A stretch of 6,079 nt of DNA from an uncultured Porphyromonadaceae bacterium (GTDB lineage Bacteria > Bacteroidota > Bacteroidia > Bacteroidales > Muribaculaceae), in contig CAMWHX010000066.1 of the NCBI GenBank assembly GCA_947174155.1, positions 1 through 6,079 of the forward strand, in the 5' to 3' direction. Within the stretch, counting starts at the first letter, position 1. Every line of letters begins with the position of its first letter. Shown in pieces: positions 1 to 6,079 of this stretch. A program made the position numbers and the translations under genes. The notes beneath the pieces were generated by a model that ran no database searches, was not told the origin of the DNA, and worked only from the letters and a program-made list of their open reading frames with translations.

Positions 1-32
1 AAGCGGAGCAAAGCGTACGCTTTGCTCCGCTT
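1..32. repeat. Perfect 32-base palindrome at window edge
   Basis: Bases 1-16 (AAGCGGAGCAAAGCGT) are followed at once by their exact reverse complement in 17-32, centred on GCGTACGC with no spacer. In RNA from either strand this would fold as a GC-rich hairpin closed by a few central bases. No T-run follows on the plus strand (next bases CGTAGGG). What follows on the minus strand lies outside the window. It could be the last terminator after the minus-strand genes, a bidirectional terminator between convergent units, or one copy of a dispersed palindromic repeat. The repeat may extend further left, because its left end coincides with the window edge. Confidence 0.7.
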
Positions 33-59
33 CGTAGGGAGGGGAGATGGAACGATCAT

Positions 60-100
60 AAAACCCGCACCGTCGGCAGCTTCGCCGCCGACGATACGGG
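60..100 (-). terminator. Probable intrinsic terminator after the flavoprotein gene
   Basis: The arms are 64-77 and 87-100. Read as minus-strand RNA all 14 pairs form, with two G-U wobbles. Read as plus-strand RNA the same two positions become C-A mismatches, so the structure favours minus-strand transcription. The 9-base loop can pair three more (one a G-U) to leave a GAA triloop. Minus-strand RNA continues directly into UUUU then AUG (bases 63 down to 57), a short U-tract. It lies about 75 bases after the flavoprotein stop codon. The short U-tract is the main weakness. Confidence 0.6.
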
Positions 101-111
101 CCTTTCACATA

Positions 112-145
112 ACCCCGCTATGCGGAGTTAATCCGTTAGCGGGGT
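112..145 (-). other. Hairpin in the 3' region of the flavoprotein gene
   Basis: The outer arms 112-120 (ACCCCGCTA) and 137-145 are perfect reverse complements. An inner stem 123-126/132-135 (CGGA/TCCG) closes a 5-base loop, with a small asymmetric internal loop between the stems. It starts 31 bases after the flavoprotein stop in the direction of transcription. Only UU follows on the minus strand, so it is a poor terminator alone. It may protect the 3' end of the mRNA or work with the hairpin at 64-100. The segment 115-125 can alternatively form a CCGC/GCGG mini-stem. Confidence 0.55.
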
Positions 146-176
146 CAGCAGTGTCTATGGGAGGGGTAAATAGGTG

Positions 177-806
177 TCAGCCTTCGGTGTGGAAGTTGGT
201 GAAGGATGTGCGCTCCTGAGCGGGGAGGCCCTCGGATGCCTTCGCCATGGAGATGCCGCGAATAAGGAATGCCATGTTGCGCGCGAGGTTGCGCATGGTC
301 TGCAATCCTTCAAGGTCTGCCTCCACATCCTCAGCGGTAAACCCGTGCACCTCATTCCAGTATGTACTGGAGACAACCGGCATCGCACTTATGGTGAAAT
401 ATTTGTTGATCTCATCAAAGGCAGAGGTCGATCCGGCACGACGCGACGACACAACGGCGGCACCGACCTTCATGGTCTTGTCAACGGTGGTCGCAGTGCT
501 GTAGAAGAGTCGGTCCATAAAGGCCAGCAACTGACCGTTGGCCCCGGCATAATAGACCGGGGTTCCGACGAGTATTCCGTCAGCTTCGCCAAATTTTGGA
601 GCGGTCTCATTGACTATGTCATTGAAGACGCATCTACCGTGTTCGCGACAGAAATTACACCCTATGCAGCCTCTCACGTCTTTATTTCCTACATTGACAC
701 GCTCGACCTCAACACCACAGGATTTTAGGATCTCCTCCGCCTCGCGCAGAGCACGATCCGTGCATCCTTGCAGATGCGGACTACCATTGATTACAAGTAC
801 TTTCAT
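177..806 (-). CDS. Flavodoxin-family iron-sulfur flavoprotein-like oxidoreductase
   Basis: A 209-residue cytoplasmic protein with the FMN-reductase/flavodoxin-like fold. The N-terminus MKVLVINGSP leads into the flavin-phosphate loop GSPHLQGCT (residues 8-16), equivalent to the family's GSPRxxGNT. GTPVYYAGANGQL (81-93) is the second flavin-contacting loop and is followed by a helix with FMDRLFY. Between them lies C47-x2-C50-x2-C53-x5-C59, which fits the compact CX2CX2CX4-7C motif that binds a 4Fe-4S cluster in archaeal iron-sulfur flavoprotein (Isf). From this I infer an FMN protein, probably with a 4Fe-4S cluster, that moves electrons from a ferredoxin- or NAD(P)H-type donor to an unknown acceptor. 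There is no signal peptide. The start is clear because the Rossmann strand begins at residue 2. The upstream leader AAATCTTTAAAGA is AT-rich with no Shine-Dalgarno, normal for Bacteroidota. It lies 89 bases after the acyl-CoA synthetase and may be cotranscribed. A plain NAD(P)H-dependent FMN reductase lacking a cluster is the alternative. Confidence 0.9.
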   Translation of the reverse strand: MKVLVINGSPHLQGCTDRALREAEEILKSCGVEVERVNVGNKDVRGCIGCNFCREHGRCVFNDIVNETAPKFGEADGILVGTPVYYAGANGQLLAFMDRLFYSTATTVDKTMKVGAAVVSSRRAGSTSAFDEINKYFTISAMPVVSSTYWNEVHGFTAEDVEADLEGLQTMRNLARNMAFLIRGISMAKASEGLPAQERTSFTNFHTEG

Positions 807-895
807 TCTTTAAAGATTTAAGACCCCACCCCACAAGGGATGTTAAGACCGAAGTCGTATTAACACACTTTTTGGGATGGGGATAGGGGAATTAA
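807..895 (-). other. Structured intergenic region between ligase and flavoprotein
   Basis: Minus-strand RNA here can form two nested stems. The outer stem pairs 874-882 with 824-832 (CCCCAUCCC with GGGGUGGGG), nine pairs including one U-G that becomes an A-C mismatch on the other strand. The inner stem pairs 860-864 with 842-846 (GUUAA/UUAAC), skips a 3-base bulge (857-859), then forms GAC-UUCG-GUC (847-856), a cUUCGg tetraloop. After the outer stem comes UCUUAAAUCUUU rather than a solid U-run, so termination would be partial at best. I found no TAnnTTTG promoter box. It may be an attenuator, an mRNA processing or stability element, or the folded leader of the flavoprotein gene. Confidence 0.45.
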
Positions 896-2632
896 TCAGG
901 GTTGATATAGGAAGCGCTTGATGCTACGCTTGGGTGTCTTCTCAAACTCCTCGTCGAAGATCTTGAAGCGGCTGACCTTGCTGTAATCGGGGAGTTCGGG
1001 ATTGAGAGCCTTGATATTGTCACTCATGATCTGCTCCAGCTCTTCCCGGTCATGGTTGTCCTTACCCAAGGATTCAAAGTCAGGGTAGATTAATGCAACC
1101 AGTTTTCCACCCTCCTCAATGATAAGGGACTCCGACACGTAGGGAAGATTGTTCAGCTTCTGCTCTATCTCCTCGGGATAAATGTTCTGACCGGAGGGTC
1201 CCAGTATCATGGTCTTGGAGCGTCCGCTGATATAGATGAATCCGTCATCATCGATACGACACAGGTCTCCGGTGTTCATCCACCCATCGGGCCCCATAAC
1301 CTCGGAGGTCGCTTTAGGATTCTTATAGTAACCCTGCATGACATTGGCACCCCGCACCCACAGGTCACCGGGCTTGTTGACCGGATCCGAAGAGTCTACA
1401 CGACACTCCATGCGGTCTACGATCTTTCCGACGCTATGCAGTCGGTTTTCAGCGGGGGGAGCGTAGGAGATGAGAGGTCCACACTCCGTCATGCCGTAAC
1501 CGACGGTGTAGGGGAACTCTATACGGTTGAGGAAGGCCGCCACCTCTGCATTCAGGGCTGCTCCACCGATGATAATCTCCTGCACCTCTCCTCCAAATGC
1601 CTCCATAAGTCCACTCTTGACCTTGGCAAGGAGACGGTCGTCGATGACCGGTATCTTGAGCAGGAACTTCATCATCGGCTTTTCAAGAAGGGGGAAGACC
1701 TTCTTCTTTATTATCTTCTCCAGAATCAGAGGGACCGTAATGATGAGCTTGGGACGCACCTGCGCGAAAGCGGCCAATATAATCTTGGGCGACGGAGCCT
1801 TGGTCAGGAAATTGCAGTGGCAACCCTTGACCAGAGGATGAAGCATCTCGATCACCATACCGTAGAGGTGGGCAAGAGGGAGCATGTTGACTATACCGTC
1901 GCCCGGCTTGAGGAAATGGAGATGGTCTATGGTAAAGCGTATATTGCTCCATATCGAGCGATATGGCAACATCACACCTTTCGACATACCTGTCGACCCG
2001 GAGGTATAGTTGATGACGGCCAGCTCTTCGGGCTCGTCACGATGCCACGATATATCCTTTGGAGTGAAGTCGTAGGGATACTTCTTGCCGAAGACCTCAT
2101 TGATATTATCGCGTGTCTCGGTGAGATGCTTGCTGCGGGAAAGTGGCATGCCGAACTCTGCTATATAGATTACACCTATCAGATCCGGCAGGTGGTTCTC
2201 ATCCAGATTCTCCCAGATGGCCTGATCGACGAAGAGCATCTTGGCATCACAATGGCGCACCAGGTGATGCACCGTGTCGGGCTTGAACTCATGCAGTATG
2301 GGCACCGCTACCATACCTGCAGTCAGACAGGCTACAAACGTCACCGCCCAGTTGGAGGAGTTGCGTCCGCAAAGCGCAACCTTGTCTCCCGGTTTCAGAC
2401 CGGCAGCCTCGAAGAGCATGTGCAGTTTCTCTATGCTCTCCGCCATATCGCGATAACGATAGTTGGCACCGCCGATATCGGAAAGTGCCATATGGTCCCA
2501 ATTCTTCTTAACTGAATTCTCTATCAGCTCCACGAGTGAGCCGTATTGAGGATTTTGGGTAGTCTCGGCAGTCTTGACACCCTGCGTGTCTTTATCCTGA
2601 GGATTATTGTCCGTTTGATTACTCATGTTCAT
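896..2632 (-). CDS. AMP-forming long-chain acyl-CoA synthetase-like ligase
   Basis: A 578-residue member of the adenylate-forming (ANL) superfamily. Such enzymes activate a carboxylic acid with ATP to an acyl-adenylate and transfer it to CoA, or to another thiol such as ACP. Motifs in order: the phosphate-binding loop YTSGSTGMSKGVM (209-221), LPLAHLYGM (251-259), GGAAL (356-360), YGMTECGP (379-386), NTGDL (453-457) with the ribose-binding Asp456, the hinge GR (470-471) within GRSKTMILGPSGQNIYPEEIE, and a C-terminal TPKRSIKRF (566-574). Length is normal for fatty-acid-type members. The first 30 residues are polar and probably disordered, rich in Asn, Gln, Asp and Thr, and precede the conserved SLVELIENS start of the domain. 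ATG at 2632 is chosen; an ATG two codons in is equally possible. No signal or transmembrane segment is seen, so it is cytosolic or peripheral on the inner membrane. It lies 74 bases after the thioredoxin lipoprotein gene. The usual A10 lysine appears to be Ser570 (see findings). Acyl chain length cannot be read from sequence. Confidence 0.92.
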   Translation of the reverse strand: MNMSNQTDNNPQDKDTQGVKTAETTQNPQYGSLVELIENSVKKNWDHMALSDIGGANYRYRDMAESIEKLHMLFEAAGLKPGDKVALCGRNSSNWAVTFVACLTAGMVAVPILHEFKPDTVHHLVRHCDAKMLFVDQAIWENLDENHLPDLIGVIYIAEFGMPLSRSKHLTETRDNINEVFGKKYPYDFTPKDISWHRDEPEELAVINYTSGSTGMSKGVMLPYRSIWSNIRFTIDHLHFLKPGDGIVNMLPLAHLYGMVIEMLHPLVKGCHCNFLTKAPSPKIILAAFAQVRPKLIITVPLILEKIIKKKVFPLLEKPMMKFLLKIPVIDDRLLAKVKSGLMEAFGGEVQEIIIGGAALNAEVAAFLNRIEFPYTVGYGMTECGPLISYAPPAENRLHSVGKIVDRMECRVDSSDPVNKPGDLWVRGANVMQGYYKNPKATSEVMGPDGWMNTGDLCRIDDDGFIYISGRSKTMILGPSGQNIYPEEIEQKLNNLPYVSESLIIEEGGKLVALIYPDFESLGKDNHDREELEQIMSDNIKALNPELPDYSKVSRFKIFDEEFEKTPKRSIKRFLYQP

Positions 2633-2706
2633 TAGTGAGGAGGAAGTTCAGTTTGTATTGTCTAATGTGGACTCTGAGGTAGAAACACCCCGTGTCGCGG
2701 GAGGGT
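2633..2706 (-). other. Short gap between lipoprotein and ligase genes, no promoter seen
   Basis: On the minus strand, one base after the lipoprotein stop there is CCCTCCC (2699-2705), overlapping a weak stem CCCG-CGACA-CGGG (2689-2701) followed by GTGTTTC. That is too weak for a terminator. No TAnnTTTG box is present before the ligase ATG, which favours cotranscription of the two genes. The sequence before the ATG (CTTCCTCCTCACTA) has no Shine-Dalgarno. Confidence 0.4.
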
Positions 2707-3762
2707 TTAATCTACGATACGCGCTTCGGAGGAGGCCAGAGCTTTCTCTATATGTTCCACTGCCTGCGCAGGTGTCTCGCCGCGAGATACGATCTTGCCA
2801 TCGGGACCTATCAGCATCAGATGGGGTATCCCGGAAAACCCGTAGATATCATAGGGACGTCGGCCGACGTTGTAGATGACGGGCCACGGTATATCAAATC
2901 GCTTCACGGCGGCGCGGGTATCCTCCGGGGTGTCTCTTACGGCCACTCCCACAATATCGAGACCCAGTCCGTGAGCCTTCTCCAGCACCTCCTTCAACTC
3001 GGGAATCTCCTTGATACAATAAGGGCACCAGCTGGCCCAGAAATCAACCAGGGTCCAGCGCCCCGGCTTCACATAGTCTTTAAGCGATACGGGTACTCCC
3101 TCTGCATTCTCCCCTTCAAAATTTACATACGGCTGTCCCGCCATTGTGGCGGCACGCAGACGGGCAAAGCGGAGATAGTGTTGAGCCCTGCGGCTCTCAC
3201 GCAAAGCCTGAGGTACCTCCGTCAGACTCGCCTCGACCTCCCCCGGATCTGCATACTTCACCCACTCTATCCACAGATAGTCGCTGATAGGACTGTCCCC
3301 AAGCGCCTTGCGCTGTTTGAGGAGTTCCTCTGTATAGAGGATCATATCGTTGGTATCCTCGATACTGTCAAGGTGTGCCATGACACTTGCAAATCGATCA
3401 TTGGTCACTGTGCCTGAGGCTATACTCATAGTGGAGTCCAGAAGGGCAGCGCCGGGCTCTACGACATAAAACCCCTTGATTCTCCCTCCGATGCTGACCT
3501 GCGCGAAGAGGGGGAATTGCAGCTCCACCTCTTTACCGTCCGGGTCCATACCGACCTCCGGGATATTAAGGATCACGCGGCCGCCGCGCACTGTGTCTGC
3601 CGCCAGAGTAATCGAATCGGTGTATGACATCACCTCTACTCTCTCACCCTCATATTCGGAGCCGGGGGCGAATTCAAGTGTGGTGTCTGCATTATGATGA
3701 CATGCCGACAGACCGAGGGCTATCAGCGGAATCTCAAATATGAGTCTTCGTAGGTTCTTCAT
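2707..3762 (-). CDS. TlpA-family thiol-disulfide oxidoreductase, lipoprotein with DUF4369-like N-terminus
   Basis: A 351-residue envelope protein. The N-terminus has basic residues KNLRR, a hydrophobic core and a lipobox LSAC with the lipidated Cys21, so it is exported and membrane-anchored. Residues around 28-115 resemble the beta-rich DUF4369 domain often placed before thioredoxin domains in Bacteroidota, ending in a typical GFYVVEPGAALLDST segment. Residues 125-205 are helical. The TlpA/AhpC-TSA thioredoxin fold spans about 213-345, with active site WCPYC (Cys246, Cys249) inside VDFWASWCPYCIKEIP and the cis-proline loop SGIPHLMLIGPDGKIV (Pro313). A helix-strand insertion between these elements is typical of TlpA/ResA proteins. 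It probably reduces or exchanges disulfides in periplasmic proteins; its partner is unknown. Which membrane carries it is unclear, because the residues after Cys21 (HHNADT) lack the acidic outer-surface export signal described in Bacteroides and Capnocytophaga. The ATG start fits the signal peptide. It is the first gene after the rpoC terminator, with a candidate promoter upstream. Confidence 0.93.
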   Translation of the reverse strand: MKNLRRLIFEIPLIALGLSACHHNADTTLEFAPGSEYEGERVEVMSYTDSITLAADTVRGGRVILNIPEVGMDPDGKEVELQFPLFAQVSIGGRIKGFYVVEPGAALLDSTMSIASGTVTNDRFASVMAHLDSIEDTNDMILYTEELLKQRKALGDSPISDYLWIEWVKYADPGEVEASLTEVPQALRESRRAQHYLRFARLRAATMAGQPYVNFEGENAEGVPVSLKDYVKPGRWTLVDFWASWCPYCIKEIPELKEVLEKAHGLGLDIVGVAVRDTPEDTRAAVKRFDIPWPVIYNVGRRPYDIYGFSGIPHLMLIGPDGKIVSRGETPAQAVEHIEKALASSEARIVD

Positions 3763-3784
3763 TTCTATCGATTTTTAGGTTAAA

Positions 3785-3826
3785 GCCGCTATCTGCGGCA
3801 CACATATTGGAAGGCTCCGGGCCTCC
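3785..3826 (-). promoter_or_regulatory. Two small hairpins in the putative 5' leader of the TlpA-like gene
   Basis: In minus-strand order, 3826-3821 (GGAGGC) pairs with 3815-3809 (GCCTTCC) with one bulged base around a 5-base loop. Then GCCGC (3799-3795) pairs perfectly with GCGGC (3789-3785) around AGATA. If transcription starts near 3828, the first stem would sit at the very 5' end, which usually stabilises mRNA, and the second 22 bases before the ATG. The second is followed by only three U residues, so a terminator is unlikely. It matches no riboswitch that I recognise. Confidence 0.4.
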
Positions 3827-3832
3827 ATAGCG

Positions 3833-3840
3833 CAAATATA
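3833..3840 (-). promoter_or_regulatory. Candidate Bacteroidetes-type -7 promoter box (TATATTTG)
   Basis: Minus-strand TATATTTG matches the -7 consensus TAnnTTTG exactly. A start site would fall about 4-7 bases downstream, near 3826-3829, giving a leader of about 65 bases before the TlpA-like ATG. The expected -33 TTTG is not exact. At 16-19 bases upstream lies the T-run (minus strand) of the rpoC terminator, so the upstream element would be degenerate and shared with the terminator. Confidence 0.45.
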
Positions 3841-3847
3841 GCAATAA

Positions 3848-3899
3848 AATTTCAAAAAAAAGCGCCTCCGGGTGTCCGGAAGCGCTTTTTTTTGAAATT
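3848..3899 (-). terminator. Strong intrinsic terminator of rpoC
   Basis: A 52-base inverted repeat with 24-base arms (3848-3871 and 3876-3899) around a 4-base loop. The GC core is AGCGCUUCCGG / CCGGAGGCGCU in minus-strand RNA, flanked by eight A on the entry side and eight U on the exit side. The single non-Watson-Crick position is a U-G wobble in minus-strand RNA but a C-A mismatch in plus-strand RNA, which assigns it to rpoC. It starts 8 bases after the rpoC stop. The A/T symmetry would let it work in both directions, though no plus-strand gene is present. Confidence 0.93.
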
Positions 3900-3907
3900 A
3901 TGTCGAA

Positions 3908-6079
3908 TTAATGACGTGTCTCGGAGACAATCTGGGCATCTTCAATCTGCCCCATTGCATCGGCAGCGTCAGTAGCCTGCATGGCGCTGAGCTCATCCTT
4001 GTTGGCCACGATAAGGCGATTGTACTCGCGCAGGCCGGTACCGGCGGGGATCAGGTGACCGCATATGACGTTCTCCTTCATACCCTCCAGGTAGTCTGTC
4101 TTACCGTTGATGGCAGCCTCGTTGAGAACCTTGGTGGTCTCCTGGAAGGAGGCAGCACTCATGAAGCTCGAAGTCTGGAGAGCGGCGCGGGTGATACCCT
4201 GGAGGATCTGCTCCGAAGTAGCGGGGAGGGCATCACGCACCTGCATGATCTTGAGGTCCTTGCGCTTGAGGGCAGAGTTCTCGTCACGCAGCTTGCGCTG
4301 GGTGATGATCTGACCGGCGAGGTAAGTCGTGGAGTCACCGGCATCGGTGATGACTTTCTTACCCCAGATATTGTCATTCTCCTCCATGAAGTCACGCTTG
4401 TCGACGATCTGCTGCTCGAGGAATCGGGTATCTCCGGGATCGAGGATATTGACCTTACGCATCATCTGGCGCACGATAACCTCGAAGTGCTTGTCGTTGA
4501 TCTTCACACCCTGCATACGGTATACGTCCTGCACCTCATTGACGATATACTCCTGAACGGCTGTGGGGCCCTTGATATTGAGAATATCGGAGGGAGTGAT
4601 GGCACCATCGGAGAGGGGTGTGCCGGCACGCACGTAGTCGTTTTCCTGCACGAGGAGCTGACGCGACAGGGGCACGAGGTATTTCTTCTCCTCACCCAGA
4701 CGCGAAGTGACGCTGATCTCACGGTTACCACGCTTGATCTTGCCAAACTTAACCTCACCGTCAATCTCACTGACCACAGCGGGATTAGAGGGGTTACGGG
4801 CCTCGAAGAGCTCGGTGACACGGGGGAGACCACCGGTGATGTCACCGGCGGAACCGGCGGCACGAGGTATCTTCACGAATACCTGACCGGGGGTCAGCTC
4901 CTCACCATCCTCGATCATGAGGTGAGCTCCCACGGGGAGTGAGTAAGTGCGTATCACCTCTCCGGAAGCATCGATGATCTGAGCCTCGGGCACCTTGGTG
5001 CGGTCCTTGGACTCGATGATGATCTTCTCGCGGAGACCGGTGGCGTCGTCAGCGTCTACACGGAAGGTCTGGCCCTCCTCGACGTTCTGGAACTTCACCT
5101 TACCACCCTCCTCAGCCACGATGACTGCATTGAAGGGGTCCCATTCGCAGATCATGTCGCCGTTCTTGACTTCGGCACCATTGCCGAAGAAGAGCTTCGA
5201 ACCGTAGGGGATGCTGGCCGTGGTCAGCACGATCTTGCTCTTGGGTTCGATGATGCGCATCTCGGCCATACGTCCGACTACGATATCGGTACCCTCCTTA
5301 TCCTTGACGGTGCGGAGCTCATCGATCTCCAGGATACCGTCGTGACGGGCGGTGACATCCTTGACGGCGGCCACGTTACCGGCGACACCACCGACGTGGA
5401 ATGTACGCAGTGTCAGCTGAGTACCGGGCTCACCGATAGACTGGGCGGCGATCACACCTACAGCCTCACCCTTCTGCACCATGCGGTGGGTCGAGAGATT
5501 ACGGCCGTAACACTTGGCGCAGACACCCTTCTTGGATTCGCAAGTGAGCACCGAACGAATCTCAACAGCTTCGATAGCCGATTTCTCTATCTTCTCTGCG
5601 ATAGGCTCTGTGATCTCCTCACCGGCGGCCACGATGAGCTCGTTGGTGTAGGGATCTACGATATCGTGTACCGATACGCGGCCCAGGATACGCTCGCTCA
5701 GAGAGGCAACTACCTCCTCATTATTCTTGATCTCTGTGCATACGAGACCACGCAGGGTGCCGCAGTCCTCCTCGTTGATGATCACATCGTGAGCCACGTC
5801 TACGAGACGACGGGTCAGATAACCGGCGTCGGCTGTCTTCAATGCGGTATCTGCAAGACCCTTACGGGCACCGTGAGTGGAGATGAAGTACTCCAGCACA
5901 CTCAGACCCTCCTTGAAGTTTGCAAGAATCGGGTTCTCGATGATCTGACCACCCTCTGCACCGGCTTTCTGGGGCTTGGCCATCAGACCACGCATGCCGG
6001 AGAGCTGACGGATCTGGTCCTTTGAACCACGGGCACCGGAGTCAAGCATCATGTAGACTGAGTTGAAGCCCTGCTGGTC
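3908..6079 (-). CDS. rpoC: RNA polymerase beta' subunit, C-terminal half (5' part outside window)
   Basis: This gene encodes 723 visible residues of the largest RNA polymerase subunit, running off the right edge; the first residues seen are [11 protein letters not shown]. It corresponds to E. coli beta' from roughly residue 715 on, so the catalytic NADFDGD loop and first zinc site are not included. Numbering from the Met codon whose first base is 6052: the second zinc site is Cys97, Cys171, Cys178 and Cys181, with the same spacing as E. coli C814/C888/C895/C898. The bridge-helix end and trigger-loop start [20 protein letters not shown] (195-214) lead to trigger-loop His219, equivalent to E. 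coli H936. A long segment of about 180 residues (about 225-403) sits inside the trigger loop, as the SI3 insertion does in E. coli. [19 protein letters not shown] (403-421) resumes the trigger loop, followed by [21 protein letters not shown] and the clamp-closing C-terminus [17 protein letters not shown]. The last 25 residues are a variable acidic tail. rpoB would be expected upstream. No frameshift is seen. Confidence 0.98.
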   Translation of the reverse strand, partial: DQQGFNSVYMMLDSGARGSKDQIRQLSGMRGLMAKPQKAGAEGGQIIENPILANFKEGLSVLEYFISTHGARKGLADTALKTADAGYLTRRLVDVAHDVIINEEDCGTLRGLVCTEIKNNEEVVASLSERILGRVSVHDIVDPYTNELIVAAGEEITEPIAEKIEKSAIEAVEIRSVLTCESKKGVCAKCYGRNLSTHRMVQKGEAVGVIAAQSIGEPGTQLTLRTFHVGGVAGNVAAVKDVTARHDGILEIDELRTVKDKEGTDIVVGRMAEMRIIEPKSKIVLTTASIPYGSKLFFGNGAEVKNGDMICEWDPFNAVIVAEEGGKVKFQNVEEGQTFRVDADDATGLREKIIIESKDRTKVPEAQIIDASGEVIRTYSLPVGAHLMIEDGEELTPGQVFVKIPRAAGSAGDITGGLPRVTELFEARNPSNPAVVSEIDGEVKFGKIKRGNREISVTSRLGEEKKYLVPLSRQLLVQENDYVRAGTPLSDGAITPSDILNIKGPTAVQEYIVNEVQDVYRMQGVKINDKHFEVIVRQMMRKVNILDPGDTRFLEQQIVDKRDFMEENDNIWGKKVITDAGDSTTYLAGQIITQRKLRDENSALKRKDLKIMQVRDALPATSEQILQGITRAALQTSSFMSAASFQETTKVLNEAAINGKTDYLEGMKENVICGHLIPAGTGLREYNRLIVANKDELSAMQATDAADAMGQIEDAQIVSETRH

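Noticed and set aside
1..145. Possible CRISPR array or insertion-sequence end
   Set aside because: The three inverted repeats differ in sequence and spacing, there are no regular direct repeats with unique spacers, and there is no transposase or target-site duplication.
22..219. 65-codon plus-strand open frame in the left non-coding region
   Set aside because: It starts inside the 32-base palindrome, runs through all three hairpins and has no recognisable product.
174..728. 184-codon plus-strand open frame opposite the flavoprotein gene
   Set aside because: It mirrors the flavoprotein reading frame almost end to end, while the minus-strand protein has clear FMN-binding motifs.
853..862. Minus-strand TAATACGACT, the first ten bases of the phage T7 promoter
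   Set aside because: The remainder of the T7 promoter (CACTATAGGG) is absent, and the bases are explained by the UUCG hairpin. A chance match.
1436..2515. 359-codon plus-strand open frame opposite the acyl-CoA synthetase
   Set aside because: It is fully antisense to a gene with all ANL motifs intact, and its translation is unusually rich in His, Arg and Gln with no recognisable domain.
2692..3417. 241-codon plus-strand open frame opposite the TlpA-like gene
   Set aside because: It overlaps the thioredoxin active site in antisense, with no recognisable product; treated as a shadow. The 84-codon frame at 2625-2879 is rejected for the same reason.
3911..4942. 343-codon plus-strand open frame opposite rpoC
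   Set aside because: It is antisense to the highly conserved C-terminal part of RpoC, its translation resembles no family I know, and it has no promoter or start context. It is a by-product of codon use on the other strand. The same applies to 5342-6025.

Overview
The window looks like chromosomal DNA from a Bacteroidota, most likely Bacteroidales. A moderately GC-rich member such as the Muribaculaceae would fit, but the family is a guess. The evidence is the RpoC sequence, the DUF4369-like/TlpA thioredoxin lipoprotein (an architecture very common in this phylum), AT-rich translation starts without a Shine-Dalgarno sequence, and a TATATTTG box matching the Bacteroidetes sigma-ABfr -7 consensus (TAnnTTTG).

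All four genes lie on the minus strand, so transcription runs right to left. At the right edge (3908-6079) is the C-terminal half of rpoC, cut by the window end. It is followed by a textbook intrinsic terminator (3848-3899), and a candidate promoter for the next gene starts 7 bases beyond it. Next come a TlpA-family thiol-disulfide lipoprotein (2707-3762), an AMP-forming long-chain acyl-CoA synthetase-like enzyme (896-2632) and a small iron-sulfur flavoprotein-like protein of the flavodoxin family (177-806). Gaps are 145, 74 and 89 bases. I found no convincing promoter in the 74- and 89-base gaps, so the last three genes may share a transcript starting near 3828. They have no obvious common pathway beyond redox and envelope or lipid housekeeping.

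The left 176 bases contain no gene. They hold three consecutive hairpin-forming inverted repeats, including a perfect 32-base palindrome at the very edge. The middle one pairs fully only in minus-strand RNA and is followed by U4, so it probably ends the flavoprotein transcript.

Most of the window is ordinary core and accessory-metabolic sequence. I see no mobile element, CRISPR array, tRNA, rRNA or defence system. The points worth a second look are non-coding: the hairpin cluster, a nested UUCG structure between the ligase and the flavoprotein, the abutting terminator and promoter after rpoC, and a C-rich tract after three of the four stop codons. One protein point also stands out: the acyl-CoA synthetase seems to have serine where the C-terminal catalytic lysine is usual.
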